DNA of 64,000 nt from Streptomyces sclerotialus (GCF_040907265.1 NZ_JBFOHP010000002.1:3806501-3870500); one strand, 5' to 3'; shown: positions 9,819 to 20,254, counted from the stretch's first letter. A program made the numbers and translations. The notes: generated by a model from the letters alone, not told the origin.

Positions 9819-11177
9819 TCAGCCCAGCGCCGACTTCACCACGTCGGCCAGCCGGCCCGCGACGGCGCGCGCCTGCTCCAGGTCGGCGGCCTCGACCATG
9901 ACCCGCACCAGCGGCTCCGTACCGGAGGAGCGCAGCAGCACCCGGCCGGTCGCGCCCAGCTCCCGCTCCGCGTCGGTCACCGCGGCCGACAGTTCGGCGG
10001 AGGTCGTCACCCGGGACTTGTCCACGTCCGGGACGTTGATCAGGACCTGCGGCAGCCGCTCCATGACGCCCGCCAGCTCGGCCAGCGTCCGGCCGGTCGC
10101 CGCGACCCGCGCCGCCAGCATCAGGCCGGTCAGCGTGCCGTCGCCGGTCGTGGCGTGGTCCAGCACGATGACGTGCCCGGACTGCTCGCCGCCCAGCGCG
10201 AAGCCGCGGGCCTTCATCTCCTCCAGGACGTACCGGTCGCCGACCGCGGTACGCACCAGCTCGATGCCCTCGCGCTCCAGCGCCAGCTTGAAGCCCAGAT
10301 TGGACATGACGGTGGCGACCACGGTGTTCTGCCGCAGCGTGCCCGCGTCCCGCATGCCCAGCGCGAGCACGGCGAGGATCTGGTCGCCGTCGACCTCGTT
10401 GCCCTCGTGGTCCACGGCCAGGCAGCGGTCCGCGTCGCCGTCGTGCGCGACACCCAGGTCCGCGCCGTGCTCGACGACGGCGGCCCGCAGCTTGTCCAGG
10501 TGGGTGGAGCCGCAGCCGTCGTTGATGTTCAGGCCGTCGGGGTCGGTGCCGATCGTGACGACCTCGGCGCCGGCCCGCGCGAACGCCTCGGGCGAGACCC
10601 GGGCGGCGGCGCCGTGCGCCCCGTCGATGACGATCTTCAGGCCGTCCAGCCGGTTCGGCAGCACGCCGACCAGGTGCGCGACGTAGTTGTCGAAGCCCTC
10701 GGCGTAGTCCCTGACCCGGCCCACGCCCGCGCCGGTCGGCCGGTCCCACGGCTCACCGGAGGCGTGCCCGCGGTACCTGCTCTCGATCCGGTCCTCCAGC
10801 TCGTCGGCGAGCTTGTGCCCGCCCCGCGCGAAGAACTTGATGCCGTTGTCAGGCATCGGGTTGTGGCTGGCGGAGAGCATCACGCCCAGGTCGGCGCCGA
10901 GCGCGCCGGTGAGGTACGCCACCGCCGGGGTCGGCAGCACGCCCACCCGCAGCACGTCGACGCCCGCGCTGGCCAGCCCCGCCACCACGGCGGACTCCAG
11001 GAACTCCCCCGACGCCCGCGGATCGCGCCCGACCACGGCCACCGGCCGATGATCGTCAAAGGTCCCAGCTTCCGCCAGAACATGCGCCGCAGCGACCGAC
11101 AGCCCGAGCGCCAGCTCCGCCGTCAGGTCCGCATTGGCGACACCGCGCACCCCGTCCGTGCCGAAGAGTCGTCCCAC
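9819..11177 (-). CDS. glmM: phosphoglucosamine mutase
   Basis: Converts glucosamine-6-phosphate to glucosamine-1-phosphate for UDP-GlcNAc synthesis; activated by phosphorylation of its active-site serine. GTG at 11177 is chosen over an in-frame ATG at 11195 because a GGAGG lies exactly between them, six bases before the GTG, and the protein then begins with the family-standard [11 protein letters not shown]. It has 452 residues. Key motifs are [12 protein letters not shown] (catalytic Ser104), AHDGDADRC (metal site), GEQSGH (sugar site) and [11 protein letters not shown] (phosphate-binding C-terminus). Confidence 0.96.
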   Translation of the reverse strand: MGRLFGTDGVRGVANADLTAELALGLSVAAAHVLAEAGTFDDHRPVAVVGRDPRASGEFLESAVVAGLASAGVDVLRVGVLPTPAVAYLTGALGADLGVMLSASHNPMPDNGIKFFARGGHKLADELEDRIESRYRGHASGEPWDRPTGAGVGRVRDYAEGFDNYVAHLVGVLPNRLDGLKIVIDGAHGAAARVSPEAFARAGAEVVTIGTDPDGLNINDGCGSTHLDKLRAAVVEHGADLGVAHDGDADRCLAVDHEGNEVDGDQILAVLALGMRDAGTLRQNTVVATVMSNLGFKLALEREGIELVRTAVGDRYVLEEMKARGFALGGEQSGHVIVLDHATTGDGTLTGLMLAARVAATGRTLAELAGVMERLPQVLINVPDVDKSRVTTSAELSAAVTDAERELGATGRVLLRSSGTEPLVRVMVEAADLEQARAVAGRLADVVKSALG

Positions 11178-11262
11178 TGGTGTCCTCCGAGTCATTTCGC
11201 TTGGACCAGACCGTTATGACCGGTTACGTACAGGTATACGCCTATCTGGTCCCGGATAGCCG

Positions 11263-11299
11263 AACGCCCCGGCGGCACGAGAAGTGCCACCGGGGCGTT
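11263..11299 (-). terminator. terminator after rpsI
   Basis: Inverted repeat with 16-base arms (one mismatch) and a 5-base loop starts 32 bases after the rpsI stop. There is no long U tract, as is common in Streptomyces. It ends the rplM-rpsI unit before glmM. Confidence 0.85.
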
Positions 11300-11330
11300 C
11301 CAAGCGGCTGCGCATCGCAGCAAGCGGCAA

Positions 11331-11834
11331 TTAGCGCTTGCTGTACTGCGGCGCCTTGCGGGCCTTCTTGAGACCGGCCTTCTTGCGCTCGACCGCACGG
11401 TCGTCGCGCTTCAGGAAGCCGGCCTTCTTCAGCGGGCCGCGGTTGTTCTCGACGTCCGCCTCGTTCAGCGCACGGGCCACGCCCAGGCGCAGCGCGCCGG
11501 CCTGGCCGGAGATGCCGCCGCCGGAGATGCGGGCGACAACGTCGTAGCGGTTGTCGAGCTCGAGCACCTTGAAGGGCTCGTTGACTTCCTGCTGGTGCAC
11601 CTTGTTCGGGAAGTAACCCTCGAGGGTGCGACCGTTGATCTTCCACTGGCCGGTGCCCGGGATGATCCGGACGCGGGCGATGGCGTTCTTGCGGCGGCCC
11701 AGGCCGGCGGCCGGCTGCGGGTCACCGAAGCGGGAGGCGAGGGACTCGGAGGTGTACTCACCCTCCAGCGGCGCCTCGGTCTCGGTGGTGTACTCCTCGA
11801 CCTCGAGCGGGGTCTCGGCGGTGGTCTCAGCCAC
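11331..11834 (-). CDS. rpsI: 30S ribosomal protein uS9
   Basis: Small-subunit head protein whose C-terminal tail reaches the P-site tRNA. It has 167 residues with a GTG start; the first 45 form an acidic, Thr/Glu-rich extension typical of actinobacterial S9. The conserved domain starts at [14 protein letters not shown], continues through [21 protein letters not shown] and closes with the basic tail [11 protein letters not shown]. It lies 41 bp after rplM, in the classic L13-S9 pair, and is followed by a strong hairpin terminator. Confidence 0.97.
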   Translation of the reverse strand: MAETTAETPLEVEEYTTETEAPLEGEYTSESLASRFGDPQPAAGLGRRKNAIARVRIIPGTGQWKINGRTLEGYFPNKVHQQEVNEPFKVLELDNRYDVVARISGGGISGQAGALRLGVARALNEADVENNRGPLKKAGFLKRDDRAVERKKAGLKKARKAPQYSKR

Positions 11835-11875
11835 GATGCTCCTCAGATTCTCTTCGTCTTAGGGGGTGGCCGGAC

Positions 11876-12319
11876 TTACTGCGCGACCTGGGTGATCTCG
11901 AACGGGACCGGCTGCTGAGCAGCGTGCGGGTGCTCGGCGCCCGCGTAGACCTTCAGCTTCGAGAGCATCTGACGGCCCAGGGTGTTCTTGGGGAGCATGC
12001 CCTTGATGGCCTTCTCGACAGCCTTCTCGGGGTTCTTGTCGAGCAGCTCGTCGTAGCGGACGGAGCGCAGACCACCCGGGAAGCCGGAGTGGCGGTACGC
12101 CATCTTCTGCGAGCGCTTGTTGCCGGACAGGTGCACCTTGTCGGCGTTGATGATGATGACGAAGTCACCGGTGTCAACGTGAGGGGCGTAGACCGGCTTG
12201 TGCTTGCCCCGCAGGAGGGACGCGGCCTGAGATGCCAGACGGCCCAGGACAACGTCCTGCGCGTCAATGATGTGCCACTGGCGCTGGACGTCGCCGGGCT
12301 TGGGGCTGAACGTACGCAC
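11876..12319 (-). CDS. rplM: 50S ribosomal protein uL13
   Basis: Early-assembling large-subunit protein, 147 residues, GTG start at 12319. Recognisable segments are [45 protein letters not shown] and the L13 signature around [22 protein letters not shown]. First gene of the rplM-rpsI unit. Upstream lie 239 bp with no gene before the 3' end of the GT87-like membrane protein, which must contain its promoter; I could not assign a convincing -35/-10 pair there. Confidence 0.97.
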   Translation of the reverse strand: MRTFSPKPGDVQRQWHIIDAQDVVLGRLASQAASLLRGKHKPVYAPHVDTGDFVIIINADKVHLSGNKRSQKMAYRHSGFPGGLRSVRYDELLDKNPEKAVEKAIKGMLPKNTLGRQMLSKLKVYAGAEHPHAAQQPVPFEITQVAQ

Positions 12320-12558
12320 GTCTTAGCCTTCGCTTCTTCAGTCGTGGGTCACCCCGGGCCCGCGAGGGCACAGGGAGACGGGTCCTTGTACAAGGCCACC
12401 ACGGTCGACGGACCGGCATGGACGCTTCACGGGTGACGCAACCCGGAGCACGCCGCCGGTCATCGGCCCGGTGGACCGGCGTAAGGGCCCCTCACGTGAG
12501 ATAGAGCAGACCAATACGCATAACGAACTGGCAGAATACCGGGCCTCCCCCAGGCGGG

Positions 12559-13755
12559 TCAAAACGCGCCGGGCACCGGGGACCGGTCCGCGCCACGCCC
12601 GCCCGGACGGCGCAGACAGGCAGAGGCGACCACGGCGGCGAGCGTCCACAGCATCGCCGCGTCCTTGAAGGCCCGCCGCCGGACGTCCTCCAGGTACGGC
12701 CAGTCCAGCCCGGCGACCTGCGGCACGAGAGCGGCCCAGAACCACACCGTACGGGGCACGGAGCCGGGCAGCACGGCCGAGGCGAGCAGCGGCCCCAGCA
12801 CCACCAGCAGGTAGTGGTCGAAGGCCGGCCGGGACACCAGGAAGGCCGCGAGCAGCAGCATCGCCGCGGTCTCGACGAGCCGGAGCGGCCCGTCGTCCCC
12901 GCGCCGCCAGCGCAGGTACGCGCAGACCGCACCGGCGGCGGCCGCCACCGCCGCCAGCCCGAAGGCCGTGGCGGCCGGCACGCCGAGCCTGGTCAGCACC
13001 GCCCCGAGCGAGGCGTCGTACGGCCGCGCGAAGGCGTCCTGGCCGCGGAGGAGGAACGGCAGCGTACGGGTGAGGAACATGCCGGGCCGCGGCATCATCA
13101 GCGCCGCCGCCACGGAGGCGGCCAGCGGCACGGCGAGCGCGGCGGCCAGCGCGCCCCAGCGGCGGGCGAGGACGAACAGCAGCAGGACGGGCAGCAGCAT
13201 CGGCTTCACGGCCAGCGCGCACCCGATGACCGCACCCGCCGCCGCCCACCGCGCACGGCGGACCAGCAGCAGCGCGAGGGGCAGCGCGACCACGGAGGAG
13301 AGCGTCCAGTTACCCAGCGTCACGAGATTGCGGAACGGCTGGAAGAACGGCAGCGCGGCCACGGCCAGCACCGCGAGCCGGCTGTCCGCCCGGACGCCGA
13401 AGAGCCGCAGGCTCAGGACCCAGCCCAGCAGGACGAGGCCGACCCCGGCCGCCGGCACCAGCCACGGCAGCCACCGCCCGGGCAGCAGCGCCTCGGGCAC
13501 CGCGGCGAGCACCGCACCCGGCAGGTAGAGGAACCGCTCGTCGGCGTACGGAGCACCGCCGTCCAGCAGCGCCCGCGCCGCCTTCACCGCGAAGGCGTTG
13601 TCCATGCCGAGGTGGCCGCCGCGCCGGACGGTCGCCACGACCACCGCGGCCGTCAGCCCGGCGGCGACGGCCCGCAGCGGCCAGGGAGCGGGCCGCAGCA
13701 GCCACGCCACCCGGGGTGACTGTCCCGTTCGCCCCGCTTCGTCCGCCGCTGCCAC
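12559..13755 (-). CDS. polytopic membrane protein, GT87/DUF2029-like
   Basis: 398-residue, strongly hydrophobic protein with about ten membrane segments. It resembles the DUF2029/GT87 family of polyprenyl-phosphate-mannose-dependent glycosyltransferases: an extracytoplasmic loop with GGHLGMDNAF and YADERFLYLPGA, then a VKPMLLPVLLLF segment near a basic cytoplasmic loop (LARRW), and later SRPAFDHYLLVVLGPLL. It starts with GTG 23 bp after the ABC-F gene on the same strand, so they are probably co-transcribed. The acceptor is unknown, and a non-enzymatic role cannot be excluded. Confidence 0.75.
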   Translation of the reverse strand: MAAADEAGRTGQSPRVAWLLRPAPWPLRAVAAGLTAAVVVATVRRGGHLGMDNAFAVKAARALLDGGAPYADERFLYLPGAVLAAVPEALLPGRWLPWLVPAAGVGLVLLGWVLSLRLFGVRADSRLAVLAVAALPFFQPFRNLVTLGNWTLSSVVALPLALLLVRRARWAAAGAVIGCALAVKPMLLPVLLLFVLARRWGALAAALAVPLAASVAAALMMPRPGMFLTRTLPFLLRGQDAFARPYDASLGAVLTRLGVPAATAFGLAAVAAAAGAVCAYLRWRRGDDGPLRLVETAAMLLLAAFLVSRPAFDHYLLVVLGPLLASAVLPGSVPRTVWFWAALVPQVAGLDWPYLEDVRRRAFKDAAMLWTLAAVVASACLRRPGGRGADRSPVPGAF

Positions 13756-13778
13756 GCGGCCACCCTAGAACCCCCGGG

Positions 13779-15407
13779 TCACCGCTTCCGCTCGACCCGC
13801 CGCTCGTCCCACACCGGCTCCGCCGTCTCCCGTACCCGGCCGTCCGCGCCGAAGACCAGGTACCGGTCGAAGGAGCGGGCGAACCAGCGGTCGTGCGTCA
13901 CCGCCAGCACCGTCCCCTCGTACGCCTCCAGCCCCTCCTGCAGCGCCTCCGCGCTCTCCAGGTCCAGGTTGTCCGTCGGCTCGTCCAGCAGCAGCGCCGT
14001 CGCGCCCGCCAGCTCCAGCAGCAGGATCTGCAGGCGGGCCTGCTGGCCGCCGGAGAGCCGGTCGAAGCGCTGCTCGGCCTGGCGCTCCAGCTCGTACCGG
14101 CGCAGCGCGCTCATCGCCTGCCCGCGGTCCTTGGCGTGCTCCTTCCACAGGATGTCCAGGAGCGTGCGGCCCTCCAGCTCCGGGTGCGCATGGTTCTGCG
14201 CGAAGTGGCCGGGGACGACGCGGGCGCCCAGCTTCCACGTGCCCGTGTGCGCCACGGGCTTCTCGGAGTCCCCCGCCAGCAGCCGCAGGAAGTGCGACTT
14301 GCCCGAGCCGTTGGAGCCCAGTACCGCCACCCGCTCGCCGTAGAAGACCTCCAGCGAGAAGGGCTTCATCAGACCGGTCAGCTCAAGGTTTTCGCAGGTC
14401 ACGGCCCGTACGCCGGTACGCCCGCCGCGCAGCCGCATCCGGATGTCCTGCTCGCGCGGCGGCTCCATCGGCGGGCCCGCCTCCTCGAACTTCTGCAGCC
14501 GCGTCCTGGCCGCCTGGAGCCGGGAGGCCATGTCGGAGTTGAAGGCCGCCTTCTGTTTGTACATGTGCACCAGCCGCTTGAGCTTGGCGAGCTCCTCGTC
14601 CCAGCGCCGCCGCAGCTCCTCGAAGCGCGCGAACCGCTCCTTGCGGGCCTCGTGGTACGTCGCGAAGCCCCCGCCGTGCACCCACACGTCGCTCCCGGCG
14701 ACCCCCGGCTCGACGCTGACGATCTTCTCCGCCGAACGGGCCAGCAGCTCCCGGTCGTGCGAGATGAACAGCACCGTCTTCTTCGTCTCGCGCAGCTGCT
14801 CCTCCAGCCAGCGCTTGCCGGGCACGTCCAGGTAGTTGTCCGGCTCGTCCAGCAGCAGCACCTCGTCGGTGCCCCGGAGCAGCGACTCCAGCACGAGCCG
14901 CTTCTGCTCGCCGCCCGAGAGGGTCCGCACCTGGCGCCACTGCGCCTTCTCGTACGGCACGCCCAGCGCGGCCATGGTGCACATGTCCCAGAGCGTCTCG
15001 GCCTCGTACCCCCGCACCTCGGCCCAGTCGGAGAGCGCCTGCGCGTACTGGAGCTGCGCCGCCTCGTCGTCCCGCTCCATGACCGCCAGCTCGGCCCGGT
15101 CCACGGCCTCGGCGGCGGTACGGATCTCGGGCCGGGCCACCGACACCAGCAGGTCCCGGACCGTCCGCTCGTCCCGCACCGAGCCCACGAACTGCGGCAT
15201 CACACCGAGGCCGCCACCGACCGTGACCGATCCCCCGTCGGGCTTCAGCTCGCCCGCGATCAGCCGCAGCAGCGTCGTCTTGCCCGCCCCGTTCGCCCCG
15301 ACCAGCGCGACCGTGGCGCCTTCCCCCACCCGGAAGGACACATCGCCCAGCAGCACCCGCCCGTCGGGCAGGTAGTACTCCAGATGTCCCGCCTCCACAT
15401 GTCCCAT
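13779..15407 (-). CDS. ABC-F family ATP-binding protein
   Basis: Soluble tandem-ATPase protein (542 residues) with no membrane domain, the hallmark of ABC-F factors that act on ribosomes. First cassette: Walker A GANGAGKTT, signature LSGGEQKR, Walker B LLLLDEPDNYLD, switch SHDRELL. A charged helical linker (PtIM region, KLKRLVHMYKQKAAFNSDM) follows. Second cassette: GSNGSGKSH (His replacing the usual final Thr), LSGGQQAR, ALLLDEPTDNLD and THDRWF. The start at MGHVEAGHLEY is preferred over an upstream in-frame Met. Members include translation factors and antibiotic-protection proteins; which applies here is unresolved. Confidence 0.9.
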   Translation of the reverse strand: MGHVEAGHLEYYLPDGRVLLGDVSFRVGEGATVALVGANGAGKTTLLRLIAGELKPDGGSVTVGGGLGVMPQFVGSVRDERTVRDLLVSVARPEIRTAAEAVDRAELAVMERDDEAAQLQYAQALSDWAEVRGYEAETLWDMCTMAALGVPYEKAQWRQVRTLSGGEQKRLVLESLLRGTDEVLLLDEPDNYLDVPGKRWLEEQLRETKKTVLFISHDRELLARSAEKIVSVEPGVAGSDVWVHGGGFATYHEARKERFARFEELRRRWDEELAKLKRLVHMYKQKAAFNSDMASRLQAARTRLQKFEEAGPPMEPPREQDIRMRLRGGRTGVRAVTCENLELTGLMKPFSLEVFYGERVAVLGSNGSGKSHFLRLLAGDSEKPVAHTGTWKLGARVVPGHFAQNHAHPELEGRTLLDILWKEHAKDRGQAMSALRRYELERQAEQRFDRLSGGQQARLQILLLELAGATALLLDEPTDNLDLESAEALQEGLEAYEGTVLAVTHDRWFARSFDRYLVFGADGRVRETAEPVWDERRVERKR

Positions 15408-15517
15408 GCGGGAAATTCTCGGCCCGCGGCACCACACGGGACAAACGGGTTTCCCGGGCACCGCCCGGCCCGGCACCCGAAGTCCTTCTGTGACCTGTGC
15501 GCACTAGGATGCGCGCC

Positions 15518-16357
15518 ATGAGCTTTGGGGATGGGGGGCCGTACGGCCCCGGGGGATCCGGTCCGTCGTCCACTCCGGACTGGGCCGCGCTGGCGGAAGA
15601 GAGCGAGGCGCGCAGCAAGCGCAAGCGCTGGCTCCTGATCGGCGGTGGCGCCCTGGCCACCCTCGCGGTGGCCGGCATCGTCGCCACCGCGGTGATCACC
15701 AGTAACGGCAGCGGCACACCGTCCGCGCTGCCCTCGCCCGAGAAGCTCCCCGACGAACCGGCCGACCCCAAGCCGACCTTCTCCGACGTCTCGGTCCCGC
15801 CGCCGCCGGACCCGATGGAGTACATCAGCGACGCCAAGAAGGACACCGCGCCGCTCACCGCCGCCTCGCTCTTCCCCGATAAGCAGCTGACGGCCGGCGG
15901 CCGGACCTACCCGAAGGCCACGACCAGCTCCACCGACAGCTGCACGAGCGTCGCCCAGGGCGGCCTCGGCCCGGTGCTGAAGAAGCACGGTTGCGAGAAA
16001 CTGCTGCGCGCCACCTTCTCCCGGGACGGCGTGGCGGTGACCGTCGGCGTCGCCCGGTTCGACACCAAGGCCGCCGCGGCCGCGGTGAAGGAGGAGTACA
16101 AGCCCAACCTCGCGGCGCTCGCCGGCGGCAAGGTCGCCCCGTTCTGCCAGGCCACCGCCTGCCGGACCTCGGTCAACGCGACCGGCCGGTACGCGTACTT
16201 CACGATCTCCGGCTACCTCAACGGCAAGGCCGTCACCACGAGCGAGACCCAGGCCCTCCAGGCCGGCCGGGACGGCGCCGCCTACGCCTGGGGCCGCATC
16301 ATGCAGCGCGGCCGCGACCAGGCCGACGCGGCCGCGAAGAAGCAGCTGCAGAACTGA
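15518..16357 (+). CDS. membrane-anchored extracytoplasmic protein of unknown function
   Basis: 279 residues. A Gly/Pro-rich cytoplasmic N-terminus leads to one hydrophobic segment near residues 38-60 (WLLIGGGALATLAVAGIVAT). The rest is predicted outside the cell: a Pro-rich spacer, then a soluble domain with four to five Cys (DSCTSVAQ, HGCEKLLRATF, PFCQATACRT) that could form disulfides. ATG at 15518 is preferred because an AGGA site lies about eight bases upstream; ATG at 15509 is possible. It is divergent from the ABC-F gene and convergent with truA. I do not recognise a characterised family. Confidence 0.8.
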   Translation: MSFGDGGPYGPGGSGPSSTPDWAALAEESEARSKRKRWLLIGGGALATLAVAGIVATAVITSNGSGTPSALPSPEKLPDEPADPKPTFSDVSVPPPPDPMEYISDAKKDTAPLTAASLFPDKQLTAGGRTYPKATTSSTDSCTSVAQGGLGPVLKKHGCEKLLRATFSRDGVAVTVGVARFDTKAAAAAVKEEYKPNLAALAGGKVAPFCQATACRTSVNATGRYAYFTISGYLNGKAVTTSETQALQAGRDGAAYAWGRIMQRGRDQADAAAKKQLQN

Positions 16358-16403
16358 GCGGCGGCGGGCGGGGCGCCCGGCCCCGCCCGCTTCCCGCCGC
16401 GTC

Positions 16404-17255
16404 TCAGCAGCAGCCGGCGCCCGGCAGGGTCCGCCTGTTGCGTGCCTCCTTGTTGCGGGCGGCCAGCAGTTCGTCGGCCGGGTAGCCGACCTCCTCCAGG
16501 GTCAGCCCGTGCGGCCGTACGACGTGCACCGCCGAGTCCCGCACCCCCGCCGCGAGCACCTTGCCCGGCCACTCCACGGGCCGGTGCCCGTCCCCGACGA
16601 ACAGCAGCGCGCCCACCAGCGACCGCACCATGTTGTGGCAGAACGCGTCGGCGCGCACGGTCGCCGTGACGATCCCGTCGGCGCCCCGCTCCCAGCTCAG
16701 CTCCTGCAGCGTACGGATGGTCGTCGCGCCCTCGCGCCGCTTGCAGTACGCCGCGAAGTCGTGCTCGCCCAGCAGCGGCTCCGACGCCGCGTTCATCGCC
16801 GCGACGTCCAGGTCCCAGTCGTGCCAGAGCACGTGCCCGCGCAGCAGCGGGTCGACGCCGCCGGGGTGGTCGGTGACCCGGTACGCGTACCGGCGCCAGA
16901 TCGCCGAGAACCGCGCGTTGAAGCCTGCGGGCGCCTCGCTCACGCGCCAGACGCGTACGTCCTTCGGCAGCCGCCCGGCGAGCCGCCGCCGCAGCTTGTC
17001 GCCGTGCTCGGCCCACAGCTCCTGCGGCAGGTCGACATGGGCCACCTGGCCCCGGGCATGCACCCCGGCGTCCGTCCGGCCGGCCACGGTCAGCTCGTAC
17101 GTCTCCGAAGCGCGCATCACCGTCCGCAGCGCGTCCTCGATCTCCCCCTGGACCGTCCGCCGCTCCCGCTGCTTGGCCCACCCGGAGAAGTCTTTTCCGT
17201 CGTACGAAAGATCCAGCCGCACCCGTACGTACCCGGGCTCCACCTCATCGCTCAC
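16404..17255 (-). CDS. truA: tRNA pseudouridine(38-40) synthase
   Basis: Isomerises uridines 38-40 in the anticodon stem-loop of many tRNAs. 283 residues from a GTG at 17255. The catalytic aspartate is Asp62 in [30 protein letters not shown] and [17 protein letters not shown] match the second half of the fold. It sits immediately after rplQ, a conserved actinobacterial arrangement, but a strong terminator lies between them, so it may be expressed partly on its own. The short C-terminal tail contains CC and RNRR. Confidence 0.95.
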   Translation of the reverse strand: MSDEVEPGYVRVRLDLSYDGKDFSGWAKQRERRTVQGEIEDALRTVMRASETYELTVAGRTDAGVHARGQVAHVDLPQELWAEHGDKLRRRLAGRLPKDVRVWRVSEAPAGFNARFSAIWRRYAYRVTDHPGGVDPLLRGHVLWHDWDLDVAAMNAASEPLLGEHDFAAYCKRREGATTIRTLQELSWERGADGIVTATVRADAFCHNMVRSLVGALLFVGDGHRPVEWPGKVLAAGVRDSAVHVVRPHGLTLEEVGYPADELLAARNKEARNRRTLPGAGCC

Positions 17256-17274
17256 GCGACCATCCTCTCAAGGA

Positions 17275-17310
17275 GAACGGGCCCGCTCCCCGAGGGGAAC
17301 GGGCCCGTTC
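17275..17310 (-). terminator. terminator between rplQ and truA
   Basis: About 16 base pairs with one mismatch (arms around GAACGGGCCCG and its complement) and a CGAG tetraloop, starting 17 bases after the rplQ stop. It probably ends most rpoA-rplQ transcripts. truA begins 19 bases beyond it. Confidence 0.85.
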
Positions 17311-17327
17311 AACGGCCTTGGTCAGGC

Positions 17328-17822
17328 TCAGGCGTCCTTGGACTCCTCGGCCGGGGCCTCGGCGGCCTCGTCCTTGGTGTCCTCGGCCTTGGCGGCCTCG
17401 TCGGCCTCCTTCACCGCGCGCTTGGTCGCGGCCTCGGCCTCGGCAACGGTGGCCTTCTTGGCGATCTCGCCCTCGACCAGCTCGATGACCGCCATCGGGG
17501 CGTTGTCGCCACGACGGTTGCCGATCTTGGTGATGCGGGTGTAGCCACCCGGACGCTCCGCGAAGCGCGGCGCGATCTCCGTGAAGAGCGTGTGCACGAC
17601 GCTCTTGTCACGGATGGTCTGGAGCACCAGACGGCGGTTGTGAAGGTCGCCCTTCTTCGCCTTGGTGACCAGCTTCTCCGCGACCGGGCGCAGGCGGCGG
17701 GCCTTGGCCTCGGTCGTGGTGATGCGGCCGTGCTCGAAGAGCGCGGTCGCGAGGTTCGCCAGCATCAGACGCTCGTGCGAAGCGCTGCCGCCCAGACGGG
17801 CTCCCTTGGCGGGACGCGGCAT
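17328..17822 (-). CDS. rplQ: 50S ribosomal protein bL17
   Basis: Large-subunit protein near the exit tunnel, 164 residues. The conserved domain covers about the first 120 residues ([41 protein letters not shown]). The last 45 residues are an Ala/Glu/Lys-rich tail ([14 protein letters not shown]) not present in short bacterial L17 proteins but common in actinobacteria. It follows rpoA with a 95-bp gap, the conserved end of the alpha operon. Confidence 0.97.
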   Translation of the reverse strand: MPRPAKGARLGGSASHERLMLANLATALFEHGRITTTEAKARRLRPVAEKLVTKAKKGDLHNRRLVLQTIRDKSVVHTLFTEIAPRFAERPGGYTRITKIGNRRGDNAPMAVIELVEGEIAKKATVAEAEAATKRAVKEADEAAKAEDTKDEAAEAPAEESKDA

Positions 17823-17917
17823 GGTGTTTCTCCTTCTGTCTGCACCGGCCGTGTCAGGTACCGGTGTCAGTTACCGACGAGCGGACGCCCGCCGGAAGTG
17901 TCGCTGAGCCGGTCGGC

Positions 17918-18940
17918 TCAGTACTGCTCGGTCTCGACGAACCCGGCGTCCGCGTCGTCGTCGGCGCCGAAGGCGTCCGCCGCGGCGGTCGGGTCGAACC
18001 CGGGGGGCGAGTCCTTCAGGGCCAGGCCCATGCCGGCCAGCTTCGCCTTGACCTCGTCGATCGACTTCGCACCGAAGTTGCGGATGTCGAGCAGGTCGGC
18101 CTCGGAGCGGGCGACGAGCTCACCCACGGAGTGGATGCCCTCGCGCTTGAGGCAGTTGTAGGAGCGGACCGTGAGCTCCAGCTCCTCGATCGGCAGCGCC
18201 AGGTCGGCGGCCAGGGCGGCGTCCGTCGGGGACGGGCCCATGTCGATGCCCTCGGCGTCGATGTTGAGCTCACGGGCCAGACCGAACAGCTCGACCAGGG
18301 TCTTGCCGGCGGACGCCATGGCGTCGCGCGGGCGCATGGCCTGCTTGGTCTCGACGTCGACGATCAGCTTGTCGAAGTCGGTGCGCTGCTCGACACGGGT
18401 CGCCTCGACCTTGTAGGTGACCTTGAGCACGGGGCTGTAGATGGAGTCGACCGGGATACGGCCGATCTCCTGGCCCACCTGCTTGTTCTGCACCGCGGAG
18501 ACGTAGCCGCGACCGCGCTCGACGGTCAGCTCCATCTCCAGCTTGCCCTTGCCGTTCAGCGTGGCGAGGACCAGGTCGGGGTTGTGCACCTCGACACCGG
18601 CCGGCGGCGCGATGTCCGCGGCGGTGACCAGGCCGGGGCCCTGCTTGCGCAGGTACATCACGACCGGCTCGTCGTGCTCCGAGGAGACGACCAGCTGCTT
18701 GATGTTCAGGATGAGGTCGGTGACGTCCTCCTTGACGCCCGGCACGGTGGTGAACTCGTGCAGGACACCGTCGATGCGGATGGACGTGACCGCCGCACCC
18801 GGGATCGAGGAGAGGAGCGTACGACGCAGGGAGTTGCCGAGGGTGTAGCCGAAGCCCGGCTCCAGCGGCTCGATGACGAACCGGGAGCGGTACTCGTCGA
18901 CGACCTCTTCGGTCAACGAGGGACGCTGAGCGATCAGCAT
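17918..18940 (-). CDS. rpoA: RNA polymerase alpha subunit
   Basis: 340-residue subunit that nucleates polymerase assembly and contacts upstream promoter DNA and activators. The N-terminal dimerisation domain shows [32 protein letters not shown]. The C-terminal domain shows LNLKREGI-type helices ([31 protein letters not shown]) and ends in an acidic tail. ATG at 18940. A hairpin and a plausible promoter lie in the 152-bp gap after rpsD, so rpoA-rplQ can be transcribed separately from the upstream ribosomal genes. Confidence 0.98.
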   Translation of the reverse strand: MLIAQRPSLTEEVVDEYRSRFVIEPLEPGFGYTLGNSLRRTLLSSIPGAAVTSIRIDGVLHEFTTVPGVKEDVTDLILNIKQLVVSSEHDEPVVMYLRKQGPGLVTAADIAPPAGVEVHNPDLVLATLNGKGKLEMELTVERGRGYVSAVQNKQVGQEIGRIPVDSIYSPVLKVTYKVEATRVEQRTDFDKLIVDVETKQAMRPRDAMASAGKTLVELFGLARELNIDAEGIDMGPSPTDAALAADLALPIEELELTVRSYNCLKREGIHSVGELVARSEADLLDIRNFGAKSIDEVKAKLAGMGLALKDSPPGFDPTAAADAFGADDDADAGFVETEQY

Positions 18941-18966
18941 GTGTTCGTTCCTTCAGTTTGGGGCGC

Positions 18967-18995
18967 CCGCTATTTGACGCCCGCGGTACTGACAA
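18967..18995 (-). promoter_or_regulatory. candidate rpoA promoter
   Basis: On the minus strand TTGTCA (18990-18995) is 17 bases from TAGCGG (18967-18972), about 20 bases before the rpoA start region. The -35 is five of six to consensus; the -10 is weak because it lacks the final T. Confidence 0.45.
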
Positions 18996-19001
18996 GGGTA
19001 C

Positions 19002-19047
19002 GGGCCGTACGACCACGAATCCGAGGGAATCGCATGTCGTACGGCCC
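19002..19047 (-). terminator. hairpin between rpsD and rpoA
   Basis: Perfect 12-base arms (GGGCCGTACGAC) with a 22-base loop, 45 bases after the rpsD stop and immediately before the candidate rpoA promoter. It is probably a terminator or processing site that separates rpsD from rpoA-rplQ. Confidence 0.7.
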
Positions 19048-19092
19048 ACAGCACCCTGGGCCGGGCCACGGGGACCCGGCCGCGGCGAGCTC

Positions 19093-19719
19093 TTACTTGG
19101 AGTAGAGCTCGACGATCAGCTGCTCCTGCACCTGGGTGTCGATGACCGGGCGCTCGGGCAGCGAGTGCACGAGGATCCGCAGCTTCGAGGGGATCGCCTC
19201 CAGCCACGCCGGGACGGTCTTCTCGCCGGCCTCGGCCTGAGCCACCTGGAAGGGGGTCAGGTTCCGGGAGCCCTCGCGGACCTCGATGATGTCGTTCACG
19301 GCGACGCGGGCCGACGGGATGTCGGTCTTGCGGCCGTTCACGTTGATGTGTCCGTGACGGACCAGCTGACGTGCGTGGTCGCGGGACTTCGCGAAGCCCG
19401 CGCGGTAGACCACGTTGTCCAGACGGGTCTCAAGGATGCGAAGCAGGTTCTCACCGGTCTTGCCGGTCTTCTGGTTCGCTTCCTTGTAGTACCCGAGGAA
19501 CTGCTTCTCAAGGACACCGTAGATACGGCTGCACTTCTGCTTCTCCCGCAGCTGCAGCAGGTACTCGCTGTCCTTGGTGCGCCCGCGACCGTGCTCACCC
19601 GGGGGGTAAGGACGGATCTCGATCGGGCACTTCGCGCTCTCGCACTTGCTCCCCTTGAGGAAGAGCTTCTGCTTCTCCCGACGGCAACGCTTGCAGTCGG
19701 CCCCGGTGTAACGCGCCAT
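19093..19719 (-). CDS. rpsD: 30S ribosomal protein uS4, zinc-binding form
   Basis: Primary 16S rRNA binder that starts small-subunit assembly. It has 208 residues. The N-terminus carries four cysteines (C9, C12, C26, C31) that make the zinc site of C+ S4 proteins. The S4 RNA-binding domain follows (RLDNVVYRAGFAKSRDHARQLVRHGHI). It is the last gene of the rpsK-rpsD part of the alpha operon, 30 bp after rpsK. S4 is an autoregulator in other bacteria; no specific operator was recognised here. Confidence 0.98.
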   Translation of the reverse strand: MARYTGADCKRCRREKQKLFLKGSKCESAKCPIEIRPYPPGEHGRGRTKDSEYLLQLREKQKCSRIYGVLEKQFLGYYKEANQKTGKTGENLLRILETRLDNVVYRAGFAKSRDHARQLVRHGHINVNGRKTDIPSARVAVNDIIEVREGSRNLTPFQVAQAEAGEKTVPAWLEAIPSKLRILVHSLPERPVIDTQVQEQLIVELYSK

Positions 19720-19749
19720 TGTCTAGTTGTCTCCTAGTTCAGCTGATCG

Positions 19750-20154
19750 TCAGACGCGGCGGCGCTTCGGCGGGCGGCAGCCGTTGTGCGGGGTCGGCGT
19801 GACGTCCTGGATCGAGCCGACCTCGAGGCCGGTGGCCTGGAGGGAGCGGATCGCGGTCTCACGGCCGGAGCCGGGACCCTTGACGAAGACGTCGACCTTG
19901 CGCATGCCGTGCTCCTGCGCGCGACGGGCAGCCGACTCGGCGGCCATCTGCGCGGCGAACGGCGTCGACTTACGCGAGCCCTTGAAGCCCACGTGACCGG
20001 CCGAGGCCCAGGAAATCACGTTGCCGGTGGGGTCGGTGATCGAAACGATCGTGTTGTTGAACGTGCTCTTGATGTGAGCGTGCCCGTGGGCGACGTTCTT
20101 CTTCTCCTTGCGGCGCACCTTCTTGGCGCCGGCCGTACGGCCCTTCGGAGGCAT
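19750..20154 (-). CDS. rpsK: 30S ribosomal protein uS11
   Basis: Platform protein of the small subunit near the mRNA exit, 134 residues. A basic N-terminus ([19 protein letters not shown]) is followed by the S11 core ([41 protein letters not shown]) and the invariant C-terminal [12 protein letters not shown]. It lies between rpsM and rpsD, 100 bp after rpsM. Confidence 0.98.
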   Translation of the reverse strand: MPPKGRTAGAKKVRRKEKKNVAHGHAHIKSTFNNTIVSITDPTGNVISWASAGHVGFKGSRKSTPFAAQMAAESAARRAQEHGMRKVDVFVKGPGSGRETAIRSLQATGLEVGSIQDVTPTPHNGCRPPKRRRV

Positions 20155-20254
20155 GAATTACTCCCGTGGAGGTGGTCGGTCCTACAGCGAAGACCGCTAA
20201 CTTCTGCGGATTTCCGGAGTCGCCCCCGGTCAGCCGCAGTGCGTCCGCTGAGGA